Shown here: positions 63,895 to 64,000 of the stretch, piece by piece | Layout: each line of letters opens with the position of its first letter | How positions within the stretch are numbered: position 1 is the stretch's first letter | Assembly (NCBI GenBank): GCA_018798825.1 | Contig: CP076357.1 | Location: 558,001 to 622,000, forward strand | DNA from: Ochrobactrum sp. BTU1 | Lineage (GTDB): Bacteria > Pseudomonadota > Alphaproteobacteria > Rhizobiales > Rhizobiaceae | DNA: 64,000 nt | Direction: 5' to 3' | Position numbers and translations under genes: made by a program | Notes under the pieces: generated by a model | What the model was told of the DNA's origin: nothing | The model's database searches: none | Seen by the model: only the letters and a program-made list of their open reading frames with translations

Positions 63895-64000
63895 CAACGC
63901 CCACCAGGACAGAAATAATATATACCTTGGAACGCATTTCATACAGGCTTTAATTATGACCTGTAATGCTCGCACGAGATTTTTTTGGTCAGTTAAACAA

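Noticed and set aside
1..64000. CRISPR arrays, tRNA and rRNA genes
   Set aside because: No regularly spaced short repeats and no tRNA-like or rRNA-like sequence noticed on reading; repeats in the window are cdiA duplications, IS ends and operator sites.

Overview
The window reads as a chromosomal segment of an alphaproteobacterium of the Brucellaceae/Rhizobiales type (Ochrobactrum/Brucella-like). The grounds are two IalB-family (invasion-associated locus B) proteins, a eukaryote-type glutamine synthetase II behind a near-consensus sigma-54 promoter, a long OmpA-family protein with a coiled-coil region, and several polar amino-acid ABC transporters. The species call is an inference from gene families, not from a database search.

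Region 1 (1-31.7 kb) is a contact-dependent inhibition (CDI / two-partner secretion) island on the minus strand. Its intact core runs ialB-like (31693), cdiB/TpsB (31095), ialB-like (29326), lipoprotein (28708), a 3031-residue CdiA (28184-19089) ending in an LHH-type HNH nuclease, and a SUKH (SMI1/KNR4) immunity gene (19079-18657). Downstream of this (lower coordinates) lies a long array of displaced cdiA-CT/cdiI modules. In transcription order they are: a GNAT-like toxin with its immunity gene; a decayed EndoU toxin with a MafI-like immunity gene; a 67-residue orphan immunity candidate; a toxin of unknown fold with a 103-residue immunity gene; a 129-residue immunity-like gene; a WHH-type HNH toxin tail with its immunity gene; a restriction-endonuclease-like toxin on a 750-residue CdiA fragment with its immunity gene; and a second endonuclease-like toxin tail with its immunity gene. 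Several modules retain near-identical pieces of the parent cdiA repeats, which would serve as homology for recombination with the main gene. Many toxin ORFs are broken, whereas the immunity ORFs are open.

The array is riddled with mobile DNA. An IS630-family element sits in the pre-toxin part of the GNAT-like module and is itself interrupted by a group II intron and by an IS110-family element. A second group II intron, with a frameshifted maturase and a missing 3' end, lies in an IS6-family transposase. Remnants of Tn3, IS3 and IS630 elements lie at the left edge.

Region 2 (32.8-44.9 kb) is ordinary chromosome: leuA, an AraC-type regulator, a dipeptide-type ABC binding protein, pepT, a CNNM/CorC-type membrane protein, glnII with its sigma-54 promoter, and otsB-otsA for trehalose synthesis.

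Region 3 (45-53 kb) holds a polar amino-acid ABC transporter operon and a 1015-residue fusion (APH-like kinase, M23-like domain, class-III aminotransferase) facing an Lrp/AsnC regulator. The same 15-bp motif recurs in tandem upstream of the transporter and between the fusion gene and the regulator, which points to one Lrp regulon. An Xre/RES toxin-antitoxin pair follows.

Region 4 (53-60.1 kb) is a catabolic operon (ABC permease and ATPase, DHDPS-family lyase, FMN alpha-hydroxyacid oxidase, FAD-linked oxidase) divergent from its binding protein and an IclR regulator. The window closes with a membrane GGDEF protein and an OmpA-family envelope protein. I saw no tRNA, rRNA or CRISPR array.
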